Of a stretch of 64,000 nt of DNA, positions 1 to 11,631 are shown piece by piece. The position numbers and the translations under genes were made by a program. The stretch is from positions 10,226,501-10,290,500 of the forward strand of contig JBBDHG010000028.1 in NCBI GenBank assembly GCA_037951165.1, given 5' to 3'. Source of the DNA: Lophius americanus. Lineage: Eukaryota > Chordata > Actinopteri > Lophiiformes > Lophiidae. The notes under the pieces are model-generated. The model worked only from the letters and a program-made list of their open reading frames with translations. It was not told where the DNA came from and did not search any database. Numbering within the stretch: position 1 is the stretch's first letter; every line of letters begins with the position of its first letter.

Positions 1-163
1 AATATATACAGTGATGTCTATTTACAGAAATATCACAACTGCTGACACAATGCTAACATGTTGATAATCACTAATTAACAAAACTGGCCTTTTTTTTGTG
101 TTTGAATGCTCTTGCATTGGTTCCCTGCAGTTACTCTGGCTTCTTCCATCTGTCATACTTGCA

Positions 164-245
164 GATATGTCTTTGATGTCTTTGACCTGTGACTTGATGC
201 CTTTGTGACATGTACCATGATGACTTTGATGTCTTTTTGATGTAA
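164..245. repeat. Short degenerate TTGATGTCTTT-type repeat
   Basis: Several imperfect repeats of a TTTGATGTC / CTTTGATG motif lie close together. They sit directly upstream of the first copy of the 23-bp minisatellite. The open frame running across it on the minus strand has no recognisable domain. Confidence 0.5.
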
Positions 246-267
246 AGTAGAAGTAGCAATAATGGTA

Positions 268-316
268 TCTTTGAACCTGGATGGTTTCACTATATGAACC
301 TGGACTTTATGAACTC
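268..316 (+). repeat. 23-bp minisatellite unit, locus 1 (about 2 units)
   Basis: Two units of a repeat containing GAACCTGGA...TTTCAC are spaced exactly 23 bp apart (unit starts at 273 and 296). The same unit with the same 23-bp spacing recurs at about 30490 (same orientation) and 62744-62993 (opposite orientation). I do not recognise the family. Confidence 0.6.
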
Positions 317-318
317 TA

Positions 319-1182
319 GTAGCCAGTGTGTGAAACACTTGCCACAATGCCACAGCTACACATATTTATGAACTGTAGTAGTAGAAATACTAGTTGTAGT
401 CTTTACCTTTTGGCTTTTGAATTGCCACATTGTTGCTGTAACAGGTAAAGTGTCAATAGTTTTTTTTTGCAGTTTTTTAAGAATTTTTAAAAACCTATTT
501 CATCAATGTTAAGCTGTGAGATAGGATACGTGCATAAAATTGATCCAGAACAAACCCACAGTAATAAAAATAATTTTACAGTCAACATGCTGAGTGCTGT
601 TTACTGAGACACTTGGAATAATTGAATTATTATAATTGTGACAACCCGCAAACTTGTACAGGATAAGTGGTTGGTTAGGTATTTGTAATACTCATTGACA
701 GTTTTGAAAGTTACAGAAAACTTCTGTATGTGTTGTTTTGGGGATCAGTGGCAGACGAGATTTTATTTAATATAACTTGGAATATTTGTTGTTGACTTGC
801 TGCAATGTTTTGTTTGAAGTTTTTGAGAAGAAAGTGCCTCTTAAAGTCCAAGTGCCTTTCAGGATGTTCCCCAGAATATATATTTAAGACAAAGAAGTTG
901 AGATATCCTCACGGTTGTGATGGAGGAGGCAAATCATGCAAAACTCACCTAAAAGACAGATTCACATACAGATTATGAAACTATACAGAGAGAGCTCGCT
1001 CATGTATTCCACATTTGAAATCAAAATTATTATTGGATGACTAAATCCTTCTCTTCAAGCTGTTCAATTTCAGTCAGAATGTATGATGTATTTTCAAACG
1101 TCCCAAAAGTATCAGTGCAGAGATCTAACAGAACTGTAAATAAATGTGTTTAACAAATGCTAAAATATGTGGGGGGAAGTGA
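319..1182. other. Unique-looking AT-rich sequence
   Basis: No ORF, RNA gene or repeat family is recognised in this stretch. Confidence 0.4.
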
Positions 1183-1263
1183 ACACACACACACACACAC
1201 ACACGCACACACACGCGCACGCACGCGCACACACACAAACACGCACGCACACACAGACACACA

Positions 1264-1339
<76 letters not shown>
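1183..1339 (+). repeat. (CA)n microsatellite with CG/AG interruptions
   Basis: About 157 bp of CA dinucleotide. Its first half has CG, AA and AG interruptions, and its second half is an almost pure run. The Thr-His and Cys-Val open frames that span it are products of the repeat and are not genes. Pure CA runs of this length are normally polymorphic. Confidence 0.98.
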
Positions 1340-1341
<2 letters not shown>

Positions 1342-1493
1342 GAAACAGTAGAAAGTGCAGAGATAGCAGGGAACTAATTTATGCTTGAGTGCGGTTCAAT
1401 TAAGGTAGAGTAAAAAACTGTTTACCAGCCTCAGTATGTGCTACCCTATTAAACACAATGCAGGGTACACACATCCTCTCTAACTCAGCCAAC

Positions 1494-1497
1494 CACA

Positions 1498-1558
<61 letters not shown>
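1494..1558 (+). repeat. (CA)n microsatellite
   Basis: A second, nearly pure CA tract about 155 bp after the first. It is followed by short CA-rich remnants up to about 1582. Confidence 0.97.
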
Positions 1559-1559
<1 letters not shown>

Positions 1560-1582
1560 CAAACATACACCAACACACACAG

Positions 1583-2828
1583 ACATTATGAAGCAGGAGT
1601 TGGTCACTGAGCCATAGGATACATAAAAACACAGGAGACCAATGGTTGCCACAGGGCTAGAAATCCACTAAAAAAGCTTCATTACTGATATTGATTGTAT
1701 CAAATAGTATAAAAAAAAGCCCCAATACATAAACATGGAGTATTTTCTGTTTAAAGTTTCTCAGGAGTTTTTTTTATGGATTTTCACCTACTTAGTCAAG
1801 CTTTACTTGACTGATTTATTTGGTAAGACAAAAAAAGGGTTATACTTTAACTAAATAAACCAGTTTTAAATTTGGTTGCAGTTCCATGGATGTCTTCTCT
1901 TGATCTTTTGTGACTTCCTGAATGTTCCTTCTTCCTGCTTTTGGAGGAAATTTGGAAGACTGGCCATCTGTGTGAAGGTTCACTATTGTTATGAACCTTC
2001 TCCATTAGAACCGGGAACCTTAGAAACATTTTTGGAACCATCCTGGACAGATAGATTTCAATCATGTTCTACCTCATCTCCTCTGGAATTTATTTTGATA
2101 TTGGCATGGTATGTTTCTGTAAATATCTACAAGCCAACTAATTGCCTCCTTAAATAGTCTATTTTAATGATAGTGTGATTAAAAAGAGCTGGTAGTGGTT
2201 TGTTCAGGAATGAGTTCCGGAACCTAGTCTGGATTTGGTTAAATAAATACAATTATCATTTCAAACTTCTATTTTGTGTTTATTCACTTTAATGTTAATT
2301 ATTATTATTATTTTTTTGCTGAAGATCAGAAAAATTAGATACAAAATACTTCTTCTCTAACAGCACTGTTTGTGATAAATAAATGACTAAGAAGATGGAG
2401 ACAAGAGTCCTTTAGAAGCTATCATTGTTTTAAAAAAAAATCTTTTACAGTTTAGTATTTAAATAACTACGCTTTTGAAGGTGCAACACTATGTTTGTGT
2501 GAGACGAACAACTGCTTCATTGAATTTGTTCAAATATAATTCCAGTCATACTTTTTTCCCCCATCTGACCTGCTAAAGAGATGTGTTCCTTTGTAAATAC
2601 ATAATTTTCTCATCTTTGTTTTTTTTCTTATTTATTAAAGAAAGAAGAGCCAACTTTTATATTCCTTTTTAAAAACCTTATTATGAATGAATTGGGTTGA
2701 GAATCAAAGCCACACACCTAATGTTTTTTGGTTGTTATGTGGGATGTTTTGGCAGTAGCAGAAATGGAAGATAATATTTCTGGTTTTCCTCTTGTATGAT
2801 GTTTGTCTGCTTTAAAATTGGTGCCGCT
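1583..2828. other. Unique-looking AT-rich sequence
   Basis: Open frames of 72 and 93 codons on opposite strands overlap at 1847-2157, but neither has a recognisable motif. Nothing else is identified. Confidence 0.4.
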
Positions 2829-3345
2829 GTAATAATAATAATAATAATAATACATTTAATTTATAATGCACTTTACATTTGGATCAAATCTCAAAGCGCT
2901 ACAAAGCAAAAGCAGATAAAAGCATCAATAAAAAATAAAATAATAACTATACAAAAACGTGACCAAAAGCATTAATGTTAATTACAGTTATAGGTTCTGC
3001 TAAAAAGGAAAGTTTTAAGTCCTTTTTTAAATGTGTCAGTCATCTGTGGAGCCCTGAGATGGTCAGGGAGTGCATTCCACAGACGAGGGGCAGCAGAACA
3101 GAAAGCCTGATCACCCATGGTGCTGAGTTTAGTCCGGGGAAGGAGGAGGCGGTATGACTGGGTAGAACGGAGGGATCGTTTCGAGGTCAGTGGGGTGAGT
3201 AGTTCTTTCAGGTAGGGGGGTGCGTTACCATGGATGCACTGGTGAGTGAGGAGAGAGATCTTATAATCAATCCTGGTGGAGATGGGAAGCCAATGAAGGG
3301 AATGAAGAACAGGGGTAATGTGTTCGTGTTTACGAACTCTCACTG
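2829..3345 (-). mobile_element. 5'-truncated L2-type LINE, reverse transcriptase C-terminus plus 3' end
   Basis: On the minus strand, 121 codons (3343 to 2978) read without a stop. They carry the hallmark of the L2 ORF2 C-terminal region: a HITPVL-LHWLP motif followed by R-DYKI-LLTHQ, then APPYL and, later, a WNALPDHLR motif. Downstream on that strand the sequence passes through a 3' UTR containing GTAGCGCTTTGAGATTTGAT. It ends in an ATT microsatellite tail at 2831-2851, typical of L2 3' ends. Most of ORF2, including the catalytic core, is missing. The family is known from protein motifs. The absence of stops suggests a comparatively recent copy. Confidence 0.9.
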
Positions 3346-5307
3346 TAATTTAAACTTGAAAGAAAACTAAGGGAATGTGGTTTGGACAGACCCAGGAGGC
3401 TCATTCTTAATAAAGTTTCATGTAAGCAGGCAAATATTAGATAGTTCTTCAGTTTGAGGTTTTGTTGGCACTTAAACTGTTTGGGTGCGCACGGTCCACT
3501 AGTGGACTCCACTTGACGGGCGAAGAGGCAAAATGTTGGAGTGCTCTATACCCATATAAGTAATTACTTTTTTTTATGTCTGGCAAATGATCTGTGCACC
3601 ATTTTGTCTGAAGGATGCACGATGTGCGCAAATGTGAACTGGTAGATTGGCCCTGACATTGTAAGCATATAATGATCGTGCTTGAGAGTAATGGCAAATT
3701 CCGGCATAAGACTCGGACCTGAGCTTGCCGGGATTATCTCTGTTACAACAGATCTGTTTGCAATCAACCCACCTATCTAAGTAAGACAGCTCAGACTCCT
3801 CACATTCCTTCTCCTCAAATGATCGGAAGACAAGTTTTTTTTCCTTCATCAGTTAGGTTTCCCACTCTAGCTATTGCTTGTTCTTGCACTAAATAATAAG
3901 CATGATCCTCCATCACTCCATAAACCTACACCTTAATTTGATTATCATTTTCTTCTTTATTTTTTTCAGAAGCAAAACGTATCTTGATCATCTTTCTGTC
4001 TCCCCAATCTAAATATGTTAGAAGTCATCTATGGAGCCAATATTCATTTTATCAATTCAGGCTATTGTACAAACGTGAAGACGTCTATGGAAGAATCTCC
4101 GCTCTCCCTGGAGATTAAAAAGGCTCCAAAGAGAGATCTCCCTATCGTGTACACATTGCACCTGTAAAGTTTTAGCCCTTGCTGGTCATCAATCTGATTC
4201 TCTTTAACTGACAGGTTTAAATAATAAGAGTTCAATATGTTTTGTTGACCTGACCACACTCTGTAAAATCACTGAATATGGGCTTTAATCTTAAAGCGTT
4301 CGATAGTGAATCAATAGCCATCAGTAATGGGACACCAATAACGGTTCACCATCTTCTCTAATGGAAGCTGATTGTATGCAGAAAACAATGCTTCATTGTC
4401 TTTCTCTGTTGTTTTCGCTTTGTTTCAGCCTAAATAAGCAGCATCCTTAAAATATCAACACTTTCCTCTACGAGCCTCTGATTCTCTTCCTCCATCAATT
4501 TCAACATCCTCTTGTATCCATGTTACAGAACGGTTGCAATTTTTTTTTTTCATTCCTACCTAATTCCCTTCCCCTCGCTCTTGTTCACCGTTCTCTCCCA
4601 CATCTTATCGCGGAGAGAAAACAATTACTTGCCTTGTTTGAGGTCCTCTGGACTAAAATAAATCTGAATAAACACAGGGATCTACAGAAATGTAATGGAG
4701 GGACAGATGAAAAAAAAAGCTCTAAGAGGTATACAAAGAGGATGTCCGTGCTGCTCAGCATCAGAATATTCCCCTCTGTCTTTTTCTTCTGCGCACACAT
4801 ATACTTACAAAGACACAATGATATATGTCCAGGTTTATGAAAGAGGTTTGATACAAGAAATGACATCCCTCAAGGCAGGGAGAGAGGATTTTTCTAGTGG
4901 ATTACAAAGAAAAAAGATACAACCCAGTCAAACCCAAGGGTGTTAATCCTCAGCAAAAAAGAAAATAAAGCCAGGTTTGTTTTACTATTAGTATTCTTTC
5001 AAATCATTCATACAGGCCCTTCATATACCACGACCTCCATTTGTGGCTGTTCGCCCAACTGTATCTCTAAGATCTTGGAAGAGACATAAAGAAGTTGGAG
5101 AGATTTCAAATGCGAATACAGAGGAACACTGTTTGGAACACTGTTTCTCAAATGGAGGTAGGCTTTACTCGGAGTGTTCAGTGTTGGGTCACGGAAGTGG
5201 GTACTTGAGAGTTTTTTTTAAATTCCCCAAATCCTGAAAAGCCCCAAATCTCTAACATTGTACAAACAATTCCCCTGATTAAATGTGTTTTCATTGAAAA
5301 AAAAGAA
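3346..5307. other. Unique-looking sequence, no gene recognised
   Basis: Several 60-106 codon open frames occur on both strands and overlap each other. None shows a domain, a coherent set of splice signals or a codon pattern that would support a gene. Confidence 0.4.
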
Positions 5308-5430
5308 AATCCCGCCTGTGAGTAAAATATGAATTATTATAATATTGCTAAATATACAAGGTAGATTTGATCGAGTCAAATCATATTTCACAAATTTGGA
5401 CTGAATTTGAACATCGTTTGAAAGATTATG
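5308..5430 (+). repeat. Unnamed dispersed repeat, copy 1
   Basis: The stretch from TGTGAGTAAAATATGAA through a later AAATTTGGACT matches 15906-16010 in order and spacing, with substitutions and a small insertion. I cannot name the family. The second copy is interrupted by a SINE. Confidence 0.5.
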
Positions 5431-6000
5431 GCAATAAAATTGTTGGCGATAAAGCTCAAAAATATACATCCAACCTTTCCCAAAATCAATCCAGTCCTTC
5501 CTCACACTTAAGGGCTGTACATATAGAATTTGAAAATTATCAATAAAAAAGTTTTAGAGTTAACGTGTTAACATTAAGGATCCGTGGCTGTGATGATATT
5601 TCCATAAAATCAACAAACAGTCGGGGATATTATATGCTGTGTTCACATCTAACAAAATTTTACATTTTGTTTTTGCATGGTGTGATTAAATTCCGGTCAA
5701 TGCAAAGCTGCCCCCTCCTGCAAACTCATGTGAGAGGTTTCTGAAAATGCGAATTGTAAGTATTCCCATCATTTATCTTTTGCTGATAAGCTTTCTTGAG
5801 ACAAATTGAAAATCTTTGCATTTTAAAAACTTTCTGCATTTATAAGATAACAATGTGAAAATAATCAACAAAAAGCTTAAATTTGAGTGTAGTTTATATG
5901 CCAGGCAAATTGCTGAGATCTAATTTAGGAATTGCAGAAGATCTCTGCTGATGATATTCATGATGCACAAAGTTACTTTTTTGCTAGAGGAGTGTTATTG
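5431..6000. other. AT-rich sequence, nothing recognised
   Basis: No ORF or repeat is identified. The ordinary AT-rich sequence runs up to the target-site duplication of the next SINE. Confidence 0.4.
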
Positions 6001-6008
6001 AACTCAAC

Positions 6009-6223
6009 CAAATGGGCTACTTTGTAGCTCGGGCAGTAGAACGGGCGACCCATGTACAGAGGCTGGGTCCTCATTGCGCAGCGGCCACAGATTTGATTCC
6101 ACCAGTGGCCCTTTACTGCATGTCACCTCCCCATCTCTATCTCTTTATTTCCTGTCACTCTTCAGCTGCACTATAAAGGCCTATGGGCCCGAAAAAAATC
6201 TGAAAAAAGTAGATAAAAAAATC
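6009..6223 (+). mobile_element. tRNA-derived SINE with 8-bp target-site duplication
   Basis: The 5' part has a tRNA-like head: an A-box-like TAGCTCGGGCAG and a B-box-like GATTTGATTCCACC. It is followed by a body with GGCCCTTTACTGCATGTCA, then a CT-rich stretch and ACTATAAAGGC, and ends in an A-rich tail. This is the layout of common teleost SINEs. The copy is bounded by an identical AACTCAAC at 6001-6008 and 6224-6231, the expected mark of LINE-mediated insertion. Confidence 0.85.
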
Positions 6224-6494
6224 AACTCAACAGAGTCTGTATCACAAACAAATCTGGTTGGTCCAACATTGTTTTTGTTATTGTCTTGTCTGGGTGGTTA
6301 TTAGGTTGAAAGCAAGACTTGTGTTTTACAAGTTCATAGAGAGATAGAATTTGTGGCGTTTTTAAAAAATTACATTATTGAACCCAATTTGAAAAGTTTG
6401 CATTTTTAGGCCCCAAACATGTAGTTGTTATGTGAATACAAAGGCCAAAATGCAACAAAAGTTTACTATCTTATGTGTCGCGTCAGCGCCCCCT

Positions 6495-6830
6495 GAGAAT
6501 TGCCTCTTTGATGTTTGCAGATGATGTGGTTCTGTTGGTGCCATCAGCCTGTGATATTAAGCACAAGCTGTAGAGGTTTGCAGTCGAGTGTGAAGCGGCT
6601 GTCATGAGAGTCAGCATCTCTAAATATGAGGCCCTGGTTCTCTACTGGGGAATATGAGGCAGCTATCCTCCAGGTTGGGGAGAGTAACTGCCTCAAGCAA
6701 AGGAGCCTAAATATCTCTGGGTCTTGTTTCCGAGCTGCAAAACGGACTGTCATGGATAGTGCATCTGGTAGACCAGAAACCACTCCAGGTATCCATGCAT
6801 TCCTAAGATAACCTTGTCCTCTACCTCCAG
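6495..6830 (+). mobile_element. LINE reverse-transcriptase fragment (FADD motif)
   Basis: Frame translation from 6502 gives ASLMFADDVVLL, then a stop, then RFAVECEAAVMRVSISKYEA. This is the catalytic F-A-D-D box and following helix of a non-LTR retrotransposon reverse transcriptase. A fragment resembling the next LQVGE block follows after a frameshift. At least one in-frame stop and one frameshift make it a dead fragment. It may belong to the same LINE lineage as 26598-27503, but the two fragments do not overlap, so that is inference. Confidence 0.8.
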
Positions 6831-7204
6831 GTCAACTTGCAACTCACGTCTGATCTTGAGACATTAGGAGGGAATTCAGATTCCTTCGCATCACAGAGTT
6901 AGGAAAATCTTTTGCCCAAGTTGAAAAATTTAGCTTATGCCACACAAAAACTCCTAAATTGCTTTTGTCAATTCTTTTTTCGTCAAGGCATTGGTTCAAG
7001 TGATAGACAGTACTATCACTTGAAATCTCAGGTTTTACAACGAATAATAATTTCATCTGCTCATTGACCTCCATTCATTAGAAATATTCACTCAATAATA
7101 CTATTGTGTGAAGGCTACACCTGATTTATTTCTTCACACAACTATAAGGAAATCTTGTCTATTGAGCTATACGCTTATGCTGCACTTCCAGTCTTCCACT
7201 ATGG
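6831..7204. other. Unique-looking sequence, nothing recognised
   Basis: One 76-codon minus-strand open frame (6844-7074) lacks any known motif. Nothing else is recognised. Confidence 0.4.
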
Positions 7205-7345
7205 TTGTGTACTGTGAGAGATTTTCTGCCAATAATAGAATCTTAATTGGTTGATTAAGGAGGATTAAGGTCATTGATTAGATAAAGCTCAGGGCTCACC
7301 TGCTGTTCCCTCCATCTAATTGGTTGACTAAATAACATTTCAATG
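7205..7345. promoter_or_regulatory. Candidate conserved non-coding element (homeodomain-type motifs)
   Basis: There is a dense cluster of TAAT/ATTA-type motifs: CTTAATTGG, GATTAAGGAGGATTAAGG, TGATTAGATAA (which also reads as a GATA site) and CTAATTGG. The composition is complex and non-repetitive. Such clusters are common in vertebrate developmental enhancers. Conservation cannot be judged from one sequence, so this is only a candidate. Confidence 0.25.
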
Positions 7346-9290
7346 AATGTCTGGGAGCTGCACCAGGTGAGCGTTCACACACTCACGCACATGGACACAC
7401 AAGGAAACACAAACAGTACACAACAGAGGAGCAAAGACGAAGACAGATAAGTGAGGGAGCAGGGGAGGGAGAATGGGGAAGATGGGGAGAGAACATCCTT
7501 TCACATCCTCAGTCTCCCTGGATGACAAAAATACATGCTGTCAATCACCGAGCAGGGTAAAAATATGAGGCTGAAGGAGTGAGAACGACAACACTCAGAG
7601 CGCAAGGTGCAGCTGTTATGAGTAAAAATATAAAAAAATTATGTTAACACATACACTTACACACACACACGCACACAGTGCTGTGTGTGAAGTGTGATAG
7701 CTGCAATGACAGTTACAAACTGTGGGAGATGAGACTAATAATTGATTGACATCCATGCCCTTGCGGCTGTATCTGTGTTTGTATGTATAGCTATGGATTT
7801 TACGTGTGTTTTTGGGTGTGTGTGACTGTGTTCAGTTGCCTGTTTGTCTGAATTGAATGTTGAATTTGACATAGTTAGAGCCCCAGTTGGTTTAATGTAA
7901 AGTTGCACATGTTGAGTTAACTGAAAAAAACAAAAAATGTTTTTACATTATTTCACCAAAATTTCTGAGTTTCTCTCACATTAGAGCTATTATTTATGTT
8001 ACACTGTACATTTTGAGTCAAAAGTTTCCTCTATTGAGTAAAAAATTTTTTATTTACACAAAGTTAAAATATATATGGCTCTTAAAAGCCACATACCATT
8101 TTCGTTTACTTTGATCTAAATCTTTCACATTTGATCCTCCACTATAACATATATCTATATCTACTTTAATTATTACTTTTACCTTAGTAAATACATTTCC
8201 TTTATTCACTAGTGCAATTCAACATTCAACATTCCATCCATCCACACTACTATCTTAGGTAGGTAAATATATCTGCTCTATTTGTTTTTGTACAACTTAA
8301 GCTAGAAGCTAAATTTTCTACTTGATGCAGCTTAAATAAACTAGTCTAATTAATTCATTTAAGCGGAAAACACTTAATCATCGAGTGTTCCTGGTTGAAG
8401 AAATGTACTTAATATTTTTCCAGTTCCTTCCTTTTGTAGTGCAATCTAAAGAGAATTATTGATGAATTTTAAAAAAAATACTTAAAAAAATTAAATTAAA
8501 TATGTTTAACTTTAATTAATAGTTTAGATATAAATCTTATGTTTCATGAAAACTTCTGGTTTGGGGTAAATTATATCTTCTGTATGAGTATTGCTTTTAA
8601 TTTTTTGCCATGGGAATATCATTTGCTTATGGGCAAACTAAAGCAAACTATGTTATTCCATAAGAGTAGTGTCAAAATTTACTCTAAATGAATGAGATAG
8701 TTATTGCATTTTCTTTCCAGTATAGCTTGTAATCATGGAAGGAGAGCTCACCTGGTTTATGAGAGCACTTGGGTCCTGCAGGATTGGCGGCTTCAGCCTG
8801 TATCATCATTATGAAACCTTAATCATTGTGAATAATCATTACTGCGGAAAATGCTCCCCTGCACAGTATGACGCAAGCACATAAACTACATGTTGACACA
8901 CAGAGGCTGTAAAAGCCCACTCCACTTATCTCTAATGTCCTGTGTGGTGATCATCTGCAGCACACCGCAGTGCCTGAGCAATTTGACTGCATGTTAGGTA
9001 GAAATCTGTGCAGGCAGTAACGTGTAGCACAAAACTATAAACTATAAAACTATAAATGCTGAATGGTGCCCAATAAACTCTCTTTACAGATTCATGACAT
9101 TAGGTACAACTAACAGTATATTAAAAGGTAAAACATAAATAAATACAGCGTATTAAAAAATAAACTATGATTGTTCTTTGGAATACAGGAATTATTTAGT
9201 AAGGACAAAAATAGGAAGGATATAGGTAGGTATTACTTCATGTAAATTCAATGAATAGTTTTTGAGTCTAATAAACGATGCAATATAAGG
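7346..9290. other. Unique AT-rich sequence
   Basis: A short CA-rich patch occurs at about 7659-7680. The complex stretch at 8750-8960 has no repeat character and could be non-coding conserved sequence. No gene is recognised. Confidence 0.4.
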
Positions 9291-10040
9291 TACTACTACT
9301 AGTACTTCTACTACCACTACAGTTGTTGTCTACTACTACTGCTGCTGTACCTGTACTACTATTATAAACACTACTACCACTATTGCCCTTACCTTACTTT
9401 TCTTACTACTACCACTACTTCAGATACGAATACTATTACAACAATCACTACAGCCACTAGTAATACCACTACTACAATCACTACTGCCCTCATTACTGCC
9501 CCTATTACTGCCACTACTACTGCCACTACTATTACCACTTCATCTTCTACCAGTACTAACACCAATTCTACTATCACAAATACTGCCACTACTACTACTA
9601 CTACTACTACCACTACTACTCCTACTACCACGACGACTACTACTAACACTACTACTACTACTGCTAGTACTACCACTACTACTACCACGGCGACTACTAC
9701 TACCAACACTACTACTACTACTACTACCGCTACTATTACTAGTACCAGTACTTCTACTACCACTACTATTATCACTATTTCTACTTCTACCCTCACTGCT
9801 GCTACCACTACTTCTACTACTTCCACCTGTACAATCACCAATACTACCACTACTACTATCACCACCATTGCAACTACTACTGCTACCACCTCTACTATCA
9901 CCACTACTACTACCAATACTTCTACTACTACAACTCATACTTTTACTACTACTAACACCTCTACTAAGACCACTACTACCATCCCTACTTCTACTACTAC
10001 TACTTTTACTACTACTACTACTACAACTACCACTTCTACT
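9291..10040 (+). repeat. Long (CTA/CTG/ACC)n trinucleotide block
   Basis: About 750 bp consist almost entirely of triplets of the form TAC/CTA with CCA, CGA, CTT and ATC variants. The minus-strand 175-codon Val-rich and 132-codon Ser-rich frames are translations of this block and are not proteins. Interruptions are scattered throughout, with the purest runs at 9590-9740 and 9990-10030. Confidence 0.95.
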
Positions 10041-10458
10041 TTGAGTTAATGGTGAATATTCAGTTCACGGAATGTCCGACGTGAGTTAAAATTTTATGGT
10101 CAGATCTGATAATGTTCTCTCTGACTCAAACACACACACACGCTCACAAATAATAAAGCTAAAGCTTTGACCTTATGGACAACGGTTTGGTAATACTAAG
10201 TAGGGCAAGAGCAAAAACATGACTCAGCTCTCTAACTGTAGCATTTTATAAGCACACACATGCAAACACACACACAGATTATCAATAAAATGACTGGCGC
10301 TACTTCCCCTTTTACCATATTGGTCAGTACTTAAATTCAAATGGATCTTACATGAAGACCCACTCACAGACACACTCTGTGTTGTTCAAATTGAGTATGC
10401 ATATTTATAAGGAGAGTTTCTTTTTAAGTATTGAAAGGGCTTACAGCCAATAAAGGTG
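10041..10458. other. Unique-looking sequence with CA scraps
   Basis: Short CA-rich runs occur at about 10131-10141 and 10263-10276. No gene or named repeat is found. Confidence 0.4.
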
Positions 10459-10495
<37 letters not shown>

Positions 10496-10507
10496 TGTGT
10501 TTGTGAG

Positions 10508-10551
<44 letters not shown>

Positions 10552-10554
10552 TGA
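10459..10554 (+). repeat. (GT)n microsatellite, two runs
   Basis: Two pure GT runs are separated by a short GAGTGTGTTTGTGAGAGA interruption. Confidence 0.97.
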
Positions 10555-10652
10555 GCTTTCACTCAGATGTGAATAAAATAATTAATATGTTCAAATTTCA
10601 AATATGTCAAAAATCATAACTGGAGCCTATTCAGAGCTGGTATTGAGTGGGG

Positions 10653-10731
10653 TAAACCCCCACAAATACAAATGGTTGCATTAACCTGCAACCATTTGTG
10701 GGGTAAACCCCACAAATGGTTGCAGGTTAAT
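10653..10731. repeat. 24-bp perfect hairpin with an offset direct copy
   Basis: Positions 10680-10703 are the exact reverse complement of 10708-10731, with the 4-nt loop TAAA. The right part of the hairpin (GGGGTAAACCCCACAAATGG onward) also resembles 10650-10679 as a direct repeat with a small insertion. The arrangement fits a template-switch event during replication. Confidence 0.9.
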
Positions 10732-11631
10732 CATAATGACAACATTGTTCACACCTGCAGCCACTTAAGAATAGGCAATACAGCTACATTCCGTGTTCTT
10801 TGAGTTCTGGGAGGATGCTGTAGTGAACCCACACTAAGCAGCCGACAATGCCTGCGAAGGTATTGAAGGCTCTCACTTGGTACATATATATTGTCTCTGG
10901 TTTTTTTTTAGCATATGAGAACTTTTCAATAATTCAGATTTTCATTGTTTTAAAAGTGTGTTTGTTTCCTGACCTTTAAAGTCAGGCTGTGTTCCTAATG
11001 TTGCCATTCAACTTTGAAAAATATTTCATTAAAAATCTACAAGTTGTCTATTAGTGAAAGCTTGTCTTAAGGTTATCATGATACCCGTCTCAAACATACA
11101 ATCAGGGTCTTCTGCAAAAAGCGGAAACCCTTCTTAACCTAGTAACTGCAATCATTGGTAACACAGAAAGGTTTTTTTGTTTTTTAAATGAACCTCAAAG
11201 TCTTTCTAAAATTTATTAGAATATGAAACATCAATGATTTAATGTGCCGTCTGTAAAATGTAAAGGTATGTCTTTGCATAAAGGGCATATATTATTCATA
11301 ACAATGTTTTTCAGTGTATATTGGCTGAAAATAAAAACTTACCTACCTTCCAACCTTAGCTTGGAACGACACTTTTGGAATGAGCCTGTACCATGGATGT
11401 CTACAGAGGGCTTGGTGCATGTAAGATGCAGTGGCGAGAACAGAATTAATAAATATTTCACTAATGAACACTGAAGACATGATGAATAAATTGTTGATGG
11501 ATAAATGTTTTGTATTTTGACAAATGGAGGATCTTACTAACTATTTACATCCACGAAAAGTCAGGAACATTATGGAACTGTTCCTGCCCCCGCATTTCCT
11601 TCGTGTTGCGGAATACCTCAAAAACTGTTTT
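10732..11631. other. AT-rich sequence, nothing recognised
   Basis: Short open frames only. The last part may be the upstream end of the following unnamed repeat. Confidence 0.4.

Noticed and set aside
1125..1388. Cys-Val and Thr-His frames
   Set aside because: They are produced by the CA microsatellite on both strands.
9389..9916. 175-codon Val-rich minus-strand frame
   Set aside because: It is a direct translation of the trinucleotide repeat, and an overlapping Ser-rich frame exists for the same reason.
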